From Leptotrichia hongkongensis (lineage in GTDB: Bacteria; Fusobacteriota; Fusobacteriia; Fusobacteriales; Leptotrichiaceae), in the NCBI RefSeq assembly GCF_041538065.1, contig NZ_JBGORW010000001.1, forward strand, positions 1 through 64,000: a DNA stretch of 64,000 nucleotides, in the 5' to 3' direction. The position numbers were made by a program, and so were the translations under genes. Positions 44,726 through 53,620 of this stretch are shown piece by piece (position 1 is the stretch's first letter; every line of letters starts with the position of its first letter). Below the pieces are notes generated by a model that saw nothing but the letters and a program-made list of their open reading frames with translations, searched no databases and was not told the origin of the DNA.

Positions 44726-46378
44726 ATGTCAAAATACGTTTTTGGAATTGATCTGGGAACAACTTATTCCTGTATAGCCCGTGTAGATGATACAGCAAGG
44801 GCTGAAGTAATTAAAAATAATGATGGAGATAATATAACGCCGTCTGTAGTTGAATTTGACGGAGATAACGTGATTGTTGGAGCAGATGCAAAATCTGAGG
44901 CAGTTTTAAATCCAGAAAATACAGTAATGCTTGTAAAAACGCTTATGGGAAAGACAGATTTTGCAATTAATTATAACGGGGAAGACAAGACTCCTGAAGA
45001 AATATCAGCATTTATTTTAAGAAAATTGACACAAGATGCTTCGGAACAGCTTGGAGTGGAAGTTAAAGATGTTGTGATAACTTGTCCAGCCTACTTTGGA
45101 ACAGCAGAACGTACAGCGACTAAAAATGCAGGAAAAATCGCAGGATTTAACGTACTGGAAATCATAAGCGAGCCGACAGCGGCGGCACTATACTATGGAT
45201 GTGCAAAGGAGCAGGATGAAAAGACAATTCTAGTTTATGATTTAGGAGGCGGAACTTTTGATGTTACGATTATGCGTATCAGTTCTGATAAGATTCAGGT
45301 TATCTGTTCAGACGGAGATCACGATTTAGGTGGAAAAAACTGGGATGAAGTATTGATAGAATACCTTGCTGACCAATTTGTCAAGAAAATAGGCTATGAT
45401 ATTGAGTTTGATGAATATGCAAAACAGGATTTGCGATTGAAGGCAGAAAAAATAAAAAAACAGCTAACTTCACGAAGTCAGGCTGGAGATTTACTGGAAG
45501 TTATGGGGAACAGAGAAAAAGTCTCTATAACTAGAGATGAATTTGAAGAAATAACTTCTACATTGCTAAATGAAACTTTGAAAAAAACGAAAGAAGTAAT
45601 TGATGTAGCTAAAAGAAAAGGATATGAAAAAATAGATGAAATACTTCTTGTAGGTGGCTCTACAAGAATGCCACAGATAAAAAGGGCATTGACAGAAAAC
45701 TTTGGAGGAATAGAAATAAAAATTCTTGAGCCAGATGAAGCTGTTGCAAAGGGAGCGGCAATTCATGCTGTAAATGTTTATGTAAATAATCAGAAGAGCC
45801 TTGCAGGACAGGACTTTGAATCTGACACGGAAGTAAAGGTAATGGTTAATGGAGATGAAAAGGAATTAAAAGCAAAGGACTATAAGGAAGATTTGACATT
45901 CTCTCCTGAAATGATGGGAATAGGTGGAAACACAAGAGAAATTGTCATTGCGACAACAAAGAGCTTTGCAGTAAAAGTTGAAAATAAAGATGGAGTTAAG
46001 AGCTGTTTTAATATGATTGTAAAAAATGAGCCTATGCCAAGCGGAATTTTAGAAGTTTCGGGTAATTTTACAACGCTTAATGATAATCAAGAGACAGTAG
46101 ATATAGAAATTTATGAAAATGACTATATGGATAAATATTTTGATGTAGATGAGGACTTAAAAATAGGTAATACAATATTGGAACTGCCTGAAAACCTTCC
46201 AGCAGGTTCTCTAGTAGAAATAACTCTTAAACTTAATAAAGAAGGAATTTTGGAAATAAGAGGAAGAGATAAGTCTGGAAACAAGGAAGTAAATGTAAAA
46301 TTAGAAACAAAAAGCGTAATATCTAAAGAAAAATTAGAAAAATTGACAAATAAATCACAAGGAATTGCAGTACTTTAA
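44726..46378 (+). CDS. Hsp70-family protein (DnaK-like, short)
   Basis: An ATPase chaperone of 550 aa. Nucleotide-domain motifs are complete: GIDLGTTYSCIARV at the N-terminus, VYDLGGGTFDVTIMRI near residue 168 and LLVGGSTRMPQIKRAL near 306. The substrate-binding part is about 170 residues and beta-rich, and the helical lid and C-terminal tail of DnaK are missing. It is therefore a divergent Hsp70 paralog, not housekeeping DnaK. I chose the ATG at 44726 (AGGGAG upstream) over TTG at 44708. The next gene encodes a J-like protein, so the two probably form a dedicated pair. Confidence 0.9.
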   Translation: MSKYVFGIDLGTTYSCIARVDDTARAEVIKNNDGDNITPSVVEFDGDNVIVGADAKSEAVLNPENTVMLVKTLMGKTDFAINYNGEDKTPEEISAFILRKLTQDASEQLGVEVKDVVITCPAYFGTAERTATKNAGKIAGFNVLEIISEPTAAALYYGCAKEQDEKTILVYDLGGGTFDVTIMRISSDKIQVICSDGDHDLGGKNWDEVLIEYLADQFVKKIGYDIEFDEYAKQDLRLKAEKIKKQLTSRSQAGDLLEVMGNREKVSITRDEFEEITSTLLNETLKKTKEVIDVAKRKGYEKIDEILLVGGSTRMPQIKRALTENFGGIEIKILEPDEAVAKGAAIHAVNVYVNNQKSLAGQDFESDTEVKVMVNGDEKELKAKDYKEDLTFSPEMMGIGGNTREIVIATTKSFAVKVENKDGVKSCFNMIVKNEPMPSGILEVSGNFTTLNDNQETVDIEIYENDYMDKYFDVDEDLKIGNTILELPENLPAGSLVEITLKLNKEGILEIRGRDKSGNKEVNVKLETKSVISKEKLEKLTNKSQGIAVL

Positions 46379-46440
46379 AAATATAAGAATAATTTTAGTT
46401 GAGAAAAAAATTTGATGTAAAGGAGGAAAAGTAGTCAAAA

Positions 46441-47601
46441 ATGGCAGAAGATAGTCGAATAATAAACAATTGGTATATAATACTTGGGCTTGAATATTAT
46501 CCAGTTCCTGAAAAAGACGAAAAGAAAATAGAAGCAAGAATAGAAGAAAAAAAGAGATACTGGCTGTCAAAGGAAAGTGACCCTTTTGACGGGAAAAAAT
46601 ACAGAAAATACAGTAATCTTGCAAAAAATGGGATTATAAGGCAAGAAATGCTGAATGAAGCCAGAAGAGAAGAACTGATAAAAGATGCCCAGAAAAAACT
46701 ATTCGATCCGATAGATAATTTTCTGAAATACATAAAAAATACAGAGATTAAAGAAGAAATTGTAAAAGAAATTGCCAAAAGAACACAACGACAGGAAAAT
46801 CTGGTAATAGAGAGAATAAAAATTAGCGGTCGAAAAATTTTACCTAGTGAATATAACCAAAAATTGTACAAAAATTTTTATGAAAATATTAATAAAAATC
46901 AAGATGAATTTTTTGAATTTTTGGTATTTGAAAAATATCTCGAAATTTTAGGTAAAACGAATTTGTATGAATTTTTAGCTTCTGAAGGGCTGGATATAAA
47001 GACGTTGACTCAAAAACAAATTGATGAAAAAAGGAAAAATCTGATAAAGTTTGATAACGAAACTTCTGCCAAGAAAAAATTATACAGTGCATGTGAAATA
47101 ATATTAAAAAGTGAAGACAAATTAAATAAATATGATGAGTATTTAAAATATCTCCAGTACTTAAAAGTATTAAAAATACTTGATAGGGCGGAACAAATTT
47201 ACAATTTGACAGATGATAAAATTCCAACTGAAGAATTTATTAATGAAATACAGAAAATTGTGGAAAACAAGGAAGAAGCAAAAAGTATTTTTATAGGATT
47301 TTGCAAGGAGAAAAAGATACTGTATACTGTCTATAAAAAATCAAGTGGAATGAAAGAATATAAGCAAAATGATAACTTAAGACAGAAAACAGAAAAAGAA
47401 GATAGGTATGCTGAAAAATCAGAAAATCTATGTATAGAAGCATTGAGAGCGATAAAGGAGTCCAGATTTGAAGAAGCTCAAAAATACTTAAATGATGCAA
47501 AGTTATGCCTGAAAACGATTCAATCGAAGTTCTTGAGGAAAAGTTGCATGAAACAAGGCAGGTATGGATTGAAAACAAGAAAACAGAAAAAGAATCATTG
47601 A
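46441..47601 (+). CDS. J-like partner of Hsp70, probably frameshifted
   Basis: A 386 aa frame. Residues 10-45 (NNWYIILGLEYYPVPEKDEKK, then ARIEEKKRYWL) look like a degenerate J-domain without the HPD motif, followed by long helical segments and a TPR-like end (SRFEEAQKYLNDAKLC). From about residue 356 the reading becomes basic and incoherent, while the frame starting at 47505 reads sensibly. One missing C at 47508-47509 would join them as KLCPENDSIEVL. The true protein is probably about 573 aa with a membrane segment. AAAGGAGG lies unusually far (14 bp) before the ATG. Confidence 0.75.
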   Translation: MAEDSRIINNWYIILGLEYYPVPEKDEKKIEARIEEKKRYWLSKESDPFDGKKYRKYSNLAKNGIIRQEMLNEARREELIKDAQKKLFDPIDNFLKYIKNTEIKEEIVKEIAKRTQRQENLVIERIKISGRKILPSEYNQKLYKNFYENINKNQDEFFEFLVFEKYLEILGKTNLYEFLASEGLDIKTLTQKQIDEKRKNLIKFDNETSAKKKLYSACEIILKSEDKLNKYDEYLKYLQYLKVLKILDRAEQIYNLTDDKIPTEEFINEIQKIVENKEEAKSIFIGFCKEKKILYTVYKKSSGMKEYKQNDNLRQKTEKEDRYAEKSENLCIEALRAIKESRFEEAQKYLNDAKLCLKTIQSKFLRKSCMKQGRYGLKTRKQKKNH

Positions 47602-48161
47602 AAAAGCGAAAAGTAGTGCATCCAATTAAGAAAAAAAAATCAAATGGACAAAGTCGGAATATAATTATTTTTATAATTATTGCAATAATGTTTTGTGCAA
47701 TAATTTATTTGATTATGTTAAATCCGGAAACATCTCAAAGTACGGCAGTAGATGATGGAAATATAGTTCTGGATGGAAAAGCGGAGAAAACAATCTCGCT
47801 TGACAAAAATACGAGTTTTTATGTTACTGATAATAATTTATACTACAACACTAAAAAAGATGAATACTTGGAAAAGGCAGGTATAAAGGGAAGCAGTAGT
47901 TCAGGAGATTATGACTTTTTAGTTATTGAAAAGTTTCCTAAAAAAAGATATAACATTCTCTTGAAAAAAGGTGTTAAGGACAGGATATTCAAATTTAGAT
48001 GCGATGCTAAAATAAAAGCAGCAGGAACTACTTTATTTGTTGAAAATCCTGAAGACATAATGATTTACAAGGATAAAAAACAGATGGAAGAAGATAAGCA
48101 GCTTAAAAGTAATGGAGGATGCTTTACAAAATTTAGAAGTGATATTGAAAGTAAAAATTAG
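47505..48161 (+). CDS. Membrane-spanning C-terminal part of the J-like protein
   Basis: A 218 aa frame overlapping the previous one by 97 bp. It begins with a helical stretch (ENDSIEVLEEKLHETRQVW) and a basic linker, then a membrane segment (IIIFIIIAIMFCAIIYLIML, about residues 51-70) and an external beta-rich domain of about 130 residues. No ribosome binding site precedes the ATG, and the upstream frame is closed by a TGA 9 bp before it. I read it as the continuation of the gene at 46441 across a 1-bp deletion or programmed slip; an independent overlapping gene is less likely. Confidence 0.65.
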   Translation: MPENDSIEVLEEKLHETRQVWIENKKTEKESLKKRKVVHPIKKKKSNGQSRNIIIFIIIAIMFCAIIYLIMLNPETSQSTAVDDGNIVLDGKAEKTISLDKNTSFYVTDNNLYYNTKKDEYLEKAGIKGSSSSGDYDFLVIEKFPKKRYNILLKKGVKDRIFKFRCDAKIKAAGTTLFVENPEDIMIYKDKKQMEEDKQLKSNGGCFTKFRSDIESKN

Positions 48162-48270
48162 TGAATAAAATAAGATTTAAATTAAAATGTTTTATATATA
48201 TAAAAGGTTATTATATGGTATTCCACATTTTTTTATGGTATAATATTTACAAGGAAAGGGAAGTGAAAAT

Positions 48271-48858
48271 ATGAAATTAGGAGATAATGTAGATATAATA
48301 GCACCATTAAATGTAAAAACAGCCGATTCGGAAACAGGTTATCTTTTGTTAAATCCGACGCTTGTAAATAATGGTAAGATAGAAAGCTTCGAAAATGCGG
48401 AAGTTCCTGAAAGATATAAAAATGGAAAAAATAAAATAAATGAAAAATACTTTGTAAAAAAGAACGATGTGCTGTTTCAGGCAAAAGGGAGTAAAATAGA
48501 AGTTGTATATGTTGATAAGGAATATGAAAATGTACTTCCTGCAACACTTTACTTCATCTTGCGGGCAAATGACAAAATAAATCCTAAATATTTGCAATGG
48601 CTTTTAAAGACAGAACTGCTGCTGCTTTATTTTGAAAAGAAATATAAAACTATGAGTGCTGTCAGAGCTGTAAATAAGACTGATATTGTTGAGCTTGATA
48701 TAGACTTGCCTGATAGAAAAGAACAGGACAGAATGGTTGAAATAATAACAAGTTTTGAAAAAGAGGAAGAAAATACAAGAGAATATCTGAAAATAAAGAA
48801 AAAATATATCGAAGAAAAAATTCTAGCGAAAAATAAGGTGATAATAAATGAAGAATAA
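48271..48858 (+). CDS. HsdS-like specificity protein, single-domain
   Basis: A 195 aa protein resembling half of a type I restriction specificity subunit: one target-recognition-like domain (residues 1-140, with YFVKKNDVLFQAKGS and YLQWLLKTELLLLYF), then DLPDRKEQDRMVEII and a helix (YLKIKKKYIEEKIL) like the HsdS conserved helix. No hsdM or hsdR with catalytic motifs is in the window. It overlaps the next gene by 11 bp. A TATAAT near 48239 and GGAAAGGGAAG precede it, so the pair has its own promoter. Confidence 0.72.
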   Translation: MKLGDNVDIIAPLNVKTADSETGYLLLNPTLVNNGKIESFENAEVPERYKNGKNKINEKYFVKKNDVLFQAKGSKIEVVYVDKEYENVLPATLYFILRANDKINPKYLQWLLKTELLLLYFEKKYKTMSAVRAVNKTDIVELDIDLPDRKEQDRMVEIITSFEKEEENTREYLKIKKKYIEEKILAKNKVIINEE

Positions 48859-49978
48859 ATTCTTTGAACTTGTAACAGATGAGTTGGAAAACAATAAAAA
48901 TCAGAAAAAATTACAGATTTTAAAAATGTCTCTGCTTTTATATATTATTTGCGTAAGCAAGGTTGTTTACGAAGAATTGGAAGATTTAAGAGACGATAAT
49001 TATTTATTTCTGGAATACTTAAATAATTTGGGATTTGAATATGACTTGAATGGCACGTATTTGGAAAATATGAAAAACTTATCAAGTAGAATAACTGTAT
49101 TTAATGAGATATATGACTTTATAGAAGAACATCCAGATAAACAGGTATTTATTGAAAGCTTGTCAGAAATGGAAATGGAATTAAAACTGAACATTTTAAG
49201 AGGAAAATATGCAAAAATCACACAAAACTATATCGATAACGTAATTAATTTGCCAATTACACGTGATGAAAGCGTTAATCAATTATCGCTGGATATTTTA
49301 GAAATAAATAATAGTGAAATATTATACAGTGTTGATTTTTTTGAAGAAAATAATTTTTATCGTGAAAAAATGAAAGATATTGAAAAAAATACAATTACTG
49401 AAATTTTATATTCATTAAAAAATTCAGCTTCTAATAGGGATTCAGCAGTAATTTTGACAAAAAATTTAGATACTAGTAAATTCTTATACAGTTTTTTAAA
49501 GGAAAGTAAAAAGGGAATGATAGAAAAAGATGCTTTTTACTTATTAAAAAATGAAGAAATGGAAGATTTTGTAAAATCTGATAAAATAGAATATGTAGTT
49601 GCAATTCCTTTTAACAACACGTTAAAAAATCAAGTGATAATATTCAACGAAGAAAAAGAAAGCAAAAATAACATATTATTTGTTCAATCGCAGCACTTTT
49701 TTGAAAAAGGAAGCGAAAAAATAAAGCCTGAAAATTATAAGGAATTAGTTGAAATAATCAAGAAAAAACAGGAAATAAATGGTATTTCAAAGTTAGTTTC
49801 CAATGAAACAATATTAAGAAGAAAATGTAATCTGGATATTTTGGGATATGTTTTTAAAACTAAGGAAAAAGTCAATTTAGAAGAATTAAAGCAAAATAGG
49901 GACAAAATTTTTGAATTAATGACAATAAACAGAAAAAAATGTGATGACTTAGTAAATAGTTATTTGGAAGAGGAATAA
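48848..49978 (+). CDS. HsdM-like protein without methyltransferase motifs
   Basis: A 376 aa protein. The second half follows the layout of type I methyltransferase C-termini: SAVILTKNLDTSKFLYSFLK, then VVAIPFNNTLKNQVIIFNEE, NILFVQSQHFF and KLVSNETILRRKCNLDILGY. The SAM-binding motif and the NPPF/NPPY catalytic motif expected between are absent, replaced by INLPITRDESVNQLSLDI. It is therefore a probable inactive HsdM relative. It overlaps the HsdS-like gene by 11 bp, so the two should form a complex. The family call is by pattern and should be treated as moderate. Confidence 0.55.
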   Translation: MKNKFFELVTDELENNKNQKKLQILKMSLLLYIICVSKVVYEELEDLRDDNYLFLEYLNNLGFEYDLNGTYLENMKNLSSRITVFNEIYDFIEEHPDKQVFIESLSEMEMELKLNILRGKYAKITQNYIDNVINLPITRDESVNQLSLDILEINNSEILYSVDFFEENNFYREKMKDIEKNTITEILYSLKNSASNRDSAVILTKNLDTSKFLYSFLKESKKGMIEKDAFYLLKNEEMEDFVKSDKIEYVVAIPFNNTLKNQVIIFNEEKESKNNILFVQSQHFFEKGSEKIKPENYKELVEIIKKKQEINGISKLVSNETILRRKCNLDILGYVFKTKEKVNLEELKQNRDKIFELMTINRKKCDDLVNSYLEEE

Positions 49979-50014
49979 ATTTAATAATAAAAATAGAAAG
50001 AAAGGTTATAATTT

Positions 50015-50806
50015 ATGAAATTATTAACAATAAATGTACACGCATGGTTGGAAGAAAATCAAATGGAAAAAATTGATATCTTAGCAAAAGATATAGCTGA
50101 AAAGCAATATGATGTAATAGCAATGCAGGAAGTAAATCAGCTTATGAACAATCCTGTAATTTTTGATGATATAAGACAGGAAAACTATGGATGGGTTCTT
50201 CTGGAAAAATTACAGGAATATACAGACACTGACTATTATTACCACTGGAGTAACTCACATATTGGATTTAGTAAATATAACGAAGGTGTGGCAATAATAA
50301 CAAGGCATAAAATTAAAGAGGAAGATGAGTTTTACTGTACTTTTGCACAGTCAGTAAGAACAATATCGGCAAGAAGGATAGTTAGTATCACTATTAATTA
50401 TAATGGACAGGATGTTGAATTTTACAGCTGTCATATGAATTTACCAAATTGTGAAACTGAAGATATGGGAGAAAATTTAAGAAATATTTTGAACAGATCT
50501 AAAACTGATAATTTAAAAATATTAATGGGTGATTTTAATACAGATGCCAATGGGAATCCTGAAGATTATCAAAATATTTTGAATCAAGGCTTATTTGATA
50601 CGTATACACTTGCTGAGAAAAAAGACAGTGGTGTGACAGTAGATAAAGGAATACACGGATGGGCTCAAGATAAATCGAAAAAGAGAATAGACTATATATT
50701 TTCTACTAAGGAAATCAAAGTAAAAGAAAGCAAAGTTATCTTTAATGGAAAAAATAAAGGTGTGGTATCAGATCATTTTGGTGTAGAAGTGGAAATAGAA
50801 ATTTAA
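50015..50806 (+). CDS. Endonuclease/exonuclease/phosphatase (EEP) family hydrolase
   Basis: A 263 aa metal-dependent phosphodiesterase: LTINVHAW at the start, AMQEVNQL (metal Glu) near residue 36, SCHMNLPN near 140, MGDFNTDANG near 170, KRIDYIFST near 223 and VSDHFGVEVEI at the end. No signal peptide is present. It is a distant relative of the protein at 20840-21562 with more insertions between motifs. AAAGGTTATAATTT precedes the ATG, and a strong terminator follows. Confidence 0.88.
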   Translation: MKLLTINVHAWLEENQMEKIDILAKDIAEKQYDVIAMQEVNQLMNNPVIFDDIRQENYGWVLLEKLQEYTDTDYYYHWSNSHIGFSKYNEGVAIITRHKIKEEDEFYCTFAQSVRTISARRIVSITINYNGQDVEFYSCHMNLPNCETEDMGENLRNILNRSKTDNLKILMGDFNTDANGNPEDYQNILNQGLFDTYTLAEKKDSGVTVDKGIHGWAQDKSKKRIDYIFSTKEIKVKESKVIFNGKNKGVVSDHFGVEVEIEI

Positions 50807-50871
50807 ATTTAAATGAAAAAATAATAATTTTAAAATGAATTTATAATTCTAAATATATGCATAAACCCAGT

Positions 50872-50909
50872 AATAATCGTTGTTTTTTTATACAGCGATT
50901 ATTTTTTTG
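50872..50909 (+). terminator. Terminator after the EEP gene
   Basis: AATAATCG (50872-50879) pairs with CGATTATT (50896-50903), followed by a run of T. A textbook intrinsic terminator. Confidence 0.85.
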
Positions 50910-50926
50910 GAAAAAAATTTAAAAAA

Positions 50927-50971
50927 AGATATACGTAAATGTATTGACAATTTAAAAAAGTGTGGTATATT
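50927..50971 (+). promoter_or_regulatory. Promoter and operator box of the alpha-glucoside PTS gene
   Basis: AGATATACGTAAATGT (50927-50942), one base, TTGACA (50944-50949), a 16-bp spacer, TATATT (50966-50971). The 14 bp at 50929-50942 are identical to the malQ box. The regulator at 52879-53586 is the likely binding protein. Confidence 0.7.
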
Positions 50972-51026
50972 TAAAATAAGGAAAAAATAAATCAAATATA
51001 TAAAAATTTTTAGGAGGTATTCAACT

Positions 51027-52604
51027 ATGATGAAAAAAATTCAACGATTCGGTGGAGCGATGATGGCACCAGTTCTATTGTTTGCATTCACTGGGATAGT
51101 CGTAGGATTGTCTTCTGTATTTACTAATACACAAGTTATGGGAAGTATTGCTGAAGAAGGGACAATGTGGCATAGCTTCTGGTATGTAGTACAAGAAGGT
51201 GGTTGGACAGTATTTAGACAAATGCCTATATTATTTGCTATAGGACTGCCAATCAGTTTAGCAACAAAGACAAATGCAAGAGCATGTATGGAAACATTTG
51301 CGTTATACACAACATTTAATTATTTTGTAGCGGCAATATTGAAAGTATTTTATAAAATAGATGCAGCTGAACAAATAGCTAATAAAGTAACAGGATATTC
51401 TGCAATAGGTGGAGTTCCAACATTAGATACAAATTTATTTGGTGGTATTTTAATAGCGGCGTTAGTAGTATATTTGCATAATAAATATTTTGATAAGAAA
51501 TTACCTGATTTCTTAGGAGTATTCCAAGGATCAGTATTCGTATACATGGTAGGGTTTGTAGTTTTAATCCCTTGTGCATTCTTAACAGTTCTAATTTGGC
51601 CTAAAGTTCAATTGGGAATTGGTGCAATGCAAGGATTTATGAAAGCTTCAGGAATATTTGGAGTATGGATTTACACATTCTTAGAAAGAATATTAATTCC
51701 AACTGGATTACATCACTTTGTTTATACACCGTTTATATTTGGACCAGCTGCAGTTCCTGGAGGAATTCAAGTTTACTGGGTTGAACATATAAAAGAATTT
51801 GCTCAAAGTACTCAATCATTAAAATCTTTATTCCCACAAGGAGGATTTGCTTTACACGGAAACTCAAAAATATTTGGTGCAATAGGAATAGCTCTTGCTA
51901 TGTATGCTACTGCTAAACCTGAGAAAAAGAAAACTGTAGCAGCATTATTGATACCAATAGTATTTACAGCAGTAGTTTCAGGTATAACAGAACCATTAGA
52001 ATTTACATTCTTATTTATAGCTCCTGTATTATTTGCAGTTCATGCTTTCTTGGCAGCAACAATGGCAGCAACAATGTATGCTTTTGGAGTAGTTGGAAAT
52101 ATGGGTGGAGGACTTCTTGACTTCTTATTCCTAAACTGGGTTCCAATGTTTAAAAATCATGCTGGAACAGTATTTACTCAAATAATAATAGGATTAATTT
52201 TCACAGTAATATACTTCTTTGTATTTAAGTTCTTAATTCAAAAAATGAATTTAAAAACTCCGGGTAGAGAAGATGAAGATGAAGAAATGAAACTTTATAC
52301 TAAAGCTGATTATAAAGCTAAACACGGTGAAGGTGGAGCAGCTTCTGGTTCTTCAGACGATCAATATATGGATCAAGCATTAATAATTCTTGAAGCATTA
52401 GGTGGAAAAGAAAATATTGAAGAACTTAATAACTGTGCAACTAGACTTAGAGTAAGTGTAAAAGATGAAGCAAAATTAGCAAAAGATGCAGCATTTAAAG
52501 CTGGTGGCGCTCATGGAGTAGTTAGAAAAGGTACAGCAATTCAAGTAATCATTGGATTAACAGTGCCGCAAGTAAGAGAAAGAATCGAAAACTTAATTAA
52601 ATAA
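51027..52604 (+). CDS. PTS EIICB for alpha-glucosides/maltose
   Basis: A 525 aa membrane permease of the glucose superfamily that imports and phosphorylates sugars. The EIIC domain (about 1-415) has many membrane segments and the substrate loops FALHGNSKIFGA and SGITEPLEFTFLFIAP. A linker leads to the EIIB domain at the C-terminus, whose phosphorylated Cys is in LNNCATRLRVSV. No EIIA is attached or nearby, so it must use one encoded elsewhere. The downstream GH4 gene argues for alpha-linked glucosides such as maltose or sucrose isomers, as with Fusobacterium and Klebsiella counterparts. AGGAGG precedes the ATG. Confidence 0.94.
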   Translation: MMKKIQRFGGAMMAPVLLFAFTGIVVGLSSVFTNTQVMGSIAEEGTMWHSFWYVVQEGGWTVFRQMPILFAIGLPISLATKTNARACMETFALYTTFNYFVAAILKVFYKIDAAEQIANKVTGYSAIGGVPTLDTNLFGGILIAALVVYLHNKYFDKKLPDFLGVFQGSVFVYMVGFVVLIPCAFLTVLIWPKVQLGIGAMQGFMKASGIFGVWIYTFLERILIPTGLHHFVYTPFIFGPAAVPGGIQVYWVEHIKEFAQSTQSLKSLFPQGGFALHGNSKIFGAIGIALAMYATAKPEKKKTVAALLIPIVFTAVVSGITEPLEFTFLFIAPVLFAVHAFLAATMAATMYAFGVVGNMGGGLLDFLFLNWVPMFKNHAGTVFTQIIIGLIFTVIYFFVFKFLIQKMNLKTPGREDEDEEMKLYTKADYKAKHGEGGAASGSSDDQYMDQALIILEALGGKENIEELNNCATRLRVSVKDEAKLAKDAAFKAGGAHGVVRKGTAIQVIIGLTVPQVRERIENLIK

Positions 52605-52614
52605 ACATAAAAAT

Positions 52615-52667
52615 AAGAAAGAATTTTCAAAAGTTATTTAGACCTTATGAAAGTTCTTTCTTTTTTC
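52615..52667 (+). terminator. Terminator of the EIICB gene
   Basis: AAGAAAGAATTTTC (52615-52628) pairs with GAAAGTTCTTTCTT (52649-52662) except for two central bases, followed by TTTT. Confidence 0.75.
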
Positions 52668-52792
52668 ACATTCATAGAGAAAGAATTGAAATTAATAGAA
52701 TTACAAATGATGATATGAAAAAAAATGCTAAATTTAATAAAATATGAGAGAAATTATAAACTTGGTGTGTAAAATTTTTATGTAATATGATA

Positions 52793-52855
52793 GAGTTATC
52801 TCAAAAAATTGAAATAAGAGTTTCATATTTTTAAATTTTAAGACAACCCTTTTTC
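52793..52855 (+). terminator. Second stem-loop between EIICB and gntR
   Basis: GAGTTATCTCAAAA (52793-52806) pairs with TTTTAAGACAACCC (52836-52849) with a few mismatches and G-T pairs, then a T-run. It reads as a plus-strand terminator although one already lies at 52615. The arm sequence resembles the end of the inverted repeat at 21597, so it may be a relic of a similar element. Confidence 0.4.
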
Positions 52856-52878
52856 CTATATTTATTTTTAAAAACAAG

Positions 52879-53586
52879 TTATCGTTTGGCAATAGCACTA
52901 AAAGTAAATTTTTCAGGATGATGAATTATTGTTTCATATTGAAACAGTGTTCCATTTGAGAGATATGCATGAGTTTCAATAACTACAACCATATTTATAT
53001 CCTTTAGTTTAAGGTATTTTTGCTCCTCAGGAGTAATTTTTCTAAAACTAATATCTCTACGTGAATAAGCTATTTTTAACTTAAGTTCGTTTTCTAGATA
53101 CTCATATATTGATTTTTTTGCTATTTCTTCGTTTAGAAAAGGTACAATTCTTCTGTCAAAAAAACTAGTAGAATAATTTAAAGTTTCGCCCTCTAACGAA
53201 TTAGTACGTACAACTTTGTAAAAATCAGCGCTTTCAGATACTTGAAATTCCTCCATCAACTTTTCTACTCCTTGGACAATATATAAACTAATTAAGTTAG
53301 TTTCAAGATTGATATTTTGAAGTTTGCTAATTTCTTGTACAGTCTGAATCGAAGTTATAGAGATGTTTTCTAGATTTCTTTTCTCTAGTACAATTGACTT
53401 TTTCCCTTTTATTTTTTGTATAAGACCTTCTCTTTCTAGCATAGAAAGTGCTTTTCTTACCGTAAGTTTGGAAAAATTATAGTCTATTGCTAAATCATCT
53501 TCCTTTTTTAAAAAATCTCCTGATTTCAGAGTTCCATTTTTAATTTGTTCTTTAATATCGTGATATACTTTTTCATATTTTTTCAT
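52879..53586 (-). CDS. GntR/UTRA regulator of the alpha-glucoside locus
   Basis: A 235 aa winged-helix regulator (SKLTVRKALSMLEREGLIQKI) with a C-terminal UTRA domain (SADFYKVVRTNSLEGETLN, ending HPEKFTFSAIAKR). It is a close paralog of the regulator at 16432-17139. It lies on the opposite strand between the EIICB and GH4 genes, both of which carry the shared box, so it is their likely regulator, probably sensing a phosphorylated disaccharide. The start codon follows GGAAAGG at some distance. An interrupted repeat copy begins 34 bp upstream. Confidence 0.92.
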   Translation of the reverse strand: MKKYEKVYHDIKEQIKNGTLKSGDFLKKEDDLAIDYNFSKLTVRKALSMLEREGLIQKIKGKKSIVLEKRNLENISITSIQTVQEISKLQNINLETNLISLYIVQGVEKLMEEFQVSESADFYKVVRTNSLEGETLNYSTSFFDRRIVPFLNEEIAKKSIYEYLENELKLKIAYSRRDISFRKITPEEQKYLKLKDINMVVVIETHAYLSNGTLFQYETIIHHPEKFTFSAIAKR

Positions 53587-53620
53587 TCATTTATACAAAC
53601 CTTTCCTAGAATATTTTATA

